From Apis mellifera (Eukaryota; Arthropoda; Insecta; Hymenoptera; Apidae), in NCBI RefSeq assembly GCF_003254395.2, contig NC_037638.1:12545086-12609085 (forward strand): a stretch of 64,000 nt of DNA. Direction: 5' to 3'. Position 1 is the first letter of the stretch. Every line of letters begins with the position of its first letter. The notes under the pieces were generated by a model. The model was not told the DNA's origin. It did not search any database and saw only the letters and a program-made list of their open reading frames with translations. The translations under genes were made by a program, and so were the position numbers. Shown piece by piece: positions 61,798-64,000 of the stretch.

Positions 61798-63936
61798 GAT
61801 TAAATACATTTATTTATTTATTTATTTTTAATAATTATTTCTATTTTATATATTATCTATTTTATATATTAAATAAAGCAAATAATTAAAATACAAAGAT
61901 AATTGAAATAATATATATTTCTGTATATATTTATAGGTGAACTTGTTAGACATGTTCGATATAGACACACTCATGAAAAACCACATAAATGTCATGAATG
62001 TGATTATGCATCTGTTGAATTATCTAAGCTCAAGCGTCATATACGATGTCATACAGGGGAACGTCCATATCAGGTACATTATACATTCGAAATCTTATCT
62101 TATTTAATTACAAACATATGCAAATTTAAAATATTCATTAAAATTGTTTTATAGTGTCCACATTGTACATATGCAAGTCCTGATACTTTTAAATTAAAGC
62201 GACATTTGCGCATACATACCGGAGAAAAGCCATACGAGTGCGATTTTTGTCAGGCAAGGTTTACCCAATCTAATAGCTTAAAAGCTCATAAATTGATACA
62301 TAATGGTATGTTAATGCTAAAAGTCCTTTTATTTATTACATAACTTTCTTGCTAAATTTTTTAATTTCTTTAATTTTTTAATTTATAATTTTAATAATTA
62401 TATTAATTATATTTTTATATATAATTTTTATAATTATTTTAACATATGATTATAATAATATATGATTTATAATAATATATATGTTACAGTTGGTGATAAA
62501 CCAGTATTTCAATGTGAATTATGTCCAACCACTTGTGGAAGAAAAACAGATCTCAGAATTCATGTACAAAAATTACATACCTCTGATAAACCTTTGAAAT
62601 GTAAACGTTGTGGAAAAACATTCCCAGATAGGTAATTATGTGCAAAATTATATTCTATATTCTAAAATATATATATATATATATATGTATATATATTGCA
62701 AATATAAAAAATATAATTTATCTTTGTAGATATAGCTATAAATTACACAGTAAAACTCACGAAGGAGAAAAATGTTATAAATGTGATTTGTGTCCATATG
62801 CTTCTATATCTGCGCGTCATCTTGAAAGTCACATGTTAATTCATACCGATCAAAAACCATATCAATGTGATCATTGCTTTCAATCCTTCAGACAAAAACA
62901 ACTTCTTAAACGGCATTGTAATTTGTATCATAATCCTTCTTACGTTCCCCCTCCACCACAAGAGAAAACACATCAATGTCCCGAATGTGAACGACCATTT
63001 AGGTATGTAATATTTGCGATTTATAAATCAAAAAAATATATAGAAAATAATTAAAAAATTTATTTATATAAATTTTAATATTTAGGCATAAAGGTAATCT
63101 TATTCGACATATGGCTGTTCATGATCCAGAATCATCTCTTCAAGAAAAACAACAAGCATTGAAGATGGGCAGACAGAAAAAGATTCAAATTATAGATGGA
63201 CAAAGAGTTGAAGTTATGACAGGTAAAATTATTTATAAAAGAAAAAAATAGTTCATTTATATGTGTATAATTAGAAACAAATCAAATTTAATGTGCTTAA
63301 AATAATATTTAGATTTTATAAATGAAAAAATTATTACACATATATAATGAATAAATAATTATAAAAAATTGTAATCACGGGGACACTTACGATATGATCT
63401 GTGTACAGGTCATTGACTAATATCCGTGTGTTATGTTATGATAACAGGTGATTTAGCTTCTAAACTTAAAGGTTATGAAGAAGAAGAAGATGATGAAGAC
63501 GATATGATGGCAGTTGAAGGAAGCGATGGACAACAATATGTTGTATTGGAAGTTATACAATTAGCTGACAATCAAGGAACTGATCAGGTATACGTTATGT
63601 TAAATACAAAAAAAAAAAAAAAATATTTTGAAAATATTCTTTATTTATATATTAATATTTTTTAAAAGTAATTTATATATTAATGAATTTAATTATTTTA
63701 TTTTTGTTTAACAGATGGCTGTTGTAGCTAGCGAGGATGGAGATTTGGTGATGCAAGATCCTCTGAGTCAAGAAAGTGGAATTGTAACTGGTACAGGAGA
63801 AGAAATTGATGATGGAGAAGAAGAAGAAGTAGAAATGGATGAGTTAAAAATTGAACCAGGAACAACTAAATCTCAAAACACGCAAAATGATCCAAAATTA
63901 CAGAAAGAGATGGAAACCTGTTTTGGTTTCGACGAA
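60435..63936 (+). CDS. CTCF: CTCF insulator protein, 11 zinc fingers, 3' end outside the window
   Basis: Eleven coding exons: 60435-60564, 60652-60875, 60997-61361, 61533-61702, 61937-62073, 62155-62305, 62490-62631, 62730-63002, 63086-63222, 63448-63587, 63715-63936 (697 codons so far, ending in phase 0 at a gtaagt). CTCF binds DNA as an insulator and chromatin-loop anchor with cohesin. The acidic N-terminus (1-229) contains VYDFEDNED, with YDF at 190-192, the motif that binds cohesin in vertebrates. Eleven C2H2 fingers run from CNYCNYTSPKR (230) to RHMAVH (543). Diagnostic linkers and helices include TTSGELVRHVRYRHTHEKPH, YASVELSKLKRHIRCHTGER and SFRQKQLLKRHCNLYH, as in vertebrate CTCF. The C-terminal part is acidic (EEEEDDEDDMM, DDGEEEEVEMDEL). 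Exon phases all agree. Confidence 0.97.
60918..60972. repeat. (TA)n microsatellite in a CTCF intron
   Basis: About 27 TA units between exons 2 and 3, ending 24 bp before the acceptor. Confidence 0.95.
61758..61795. repeat. (TA)n microsatellite in a CTCF intron
   Basis: About 19 TA units between exons 4 and 5. Confidence 0.95.
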
Positions 63937-64000
63937 GTAAGTTAATTTTATCTTTTATTCTTTTATTTTATTTCCATGAATTATTTTTTAAAGACATGAT

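Noticed and set aside
62638..63054. A separate short zinc-finger ORF starting MCKIIFYIL
   Set aside because: Its first 30 codons are intron; the rest is CTCF exon 62730-63002 read into the following intron.

Overview
The window looks like nuclear DNA of a hymenopteran insect, most likely a honey bee (Apis). It is very AT-rich, poor in transposons, full of (TA)n tracts, and carries intron-containing genes with GT..AG splice sites. The conserved genes (Vps26, Mospd2, CTCF, a ZDHHC3/7-type palmitoyltransferase) have animal-type sequences. The species call is inference; no homology search was run. All exon models below were built by hand from splice sites and reading phase, and each coding total is divisible by three.

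Left part (1-47 kb): AT-rich intergenic DNA with a decayed pogo/Tigger/jerky-like transposase, several tandem repeats and a few small GC-rich patches. Set in it are seven genes for small secreted, structural-looking proteins: 6429-10213 (-), 19680-24129 (-), 32561-34678 (+), 35689-36639 (-), 37273-37632 (-), 41056-43123 (-) and 45005-45680 (-). Five of them (the first five) share one design. A 4-6 codon first exon is followed by a phase-0 intron inside the signal peptide. A 47-68 nt second exon ends in phase 2. The mature protein then opens with a hydrophobic (H/V/L)(V/I)P motif whose proline lies exactly 8 residues after the split codon. The sixth (41056-43123) keeps the intron plan but not the motif. 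Family members end in unrelated tails: Gly/His-rich, Tyr/Pro/His-rich, highly charged, or almost none. They look like a dispersed array of cuticle or extracellular-matrix genes with TATA-type promoters.

Right part (47-64 kb): AT-rich, multi-exon housekeeping genes. A DHHC palmitoyltransferase (47900-49186, -) is divergent from the retromer subunit Vps26 (50152-52151, +), followed by the ER contact-site protein Mospd2 (54975-57451, +) and by CTCF (60435 to beyond the window, +). CTCF has all eleven zinc fingers in the window and a YDF cohesin-binding motif; its 3' end is cut off by the window edge.

The most interesting signals are the shared architecture of the secreted-protein family, a series of duplicated splice acceptors inside an intron of one member, several tandem repeats next to these genes, and an orphan signal-peptide-like exon near 46.8 kb.
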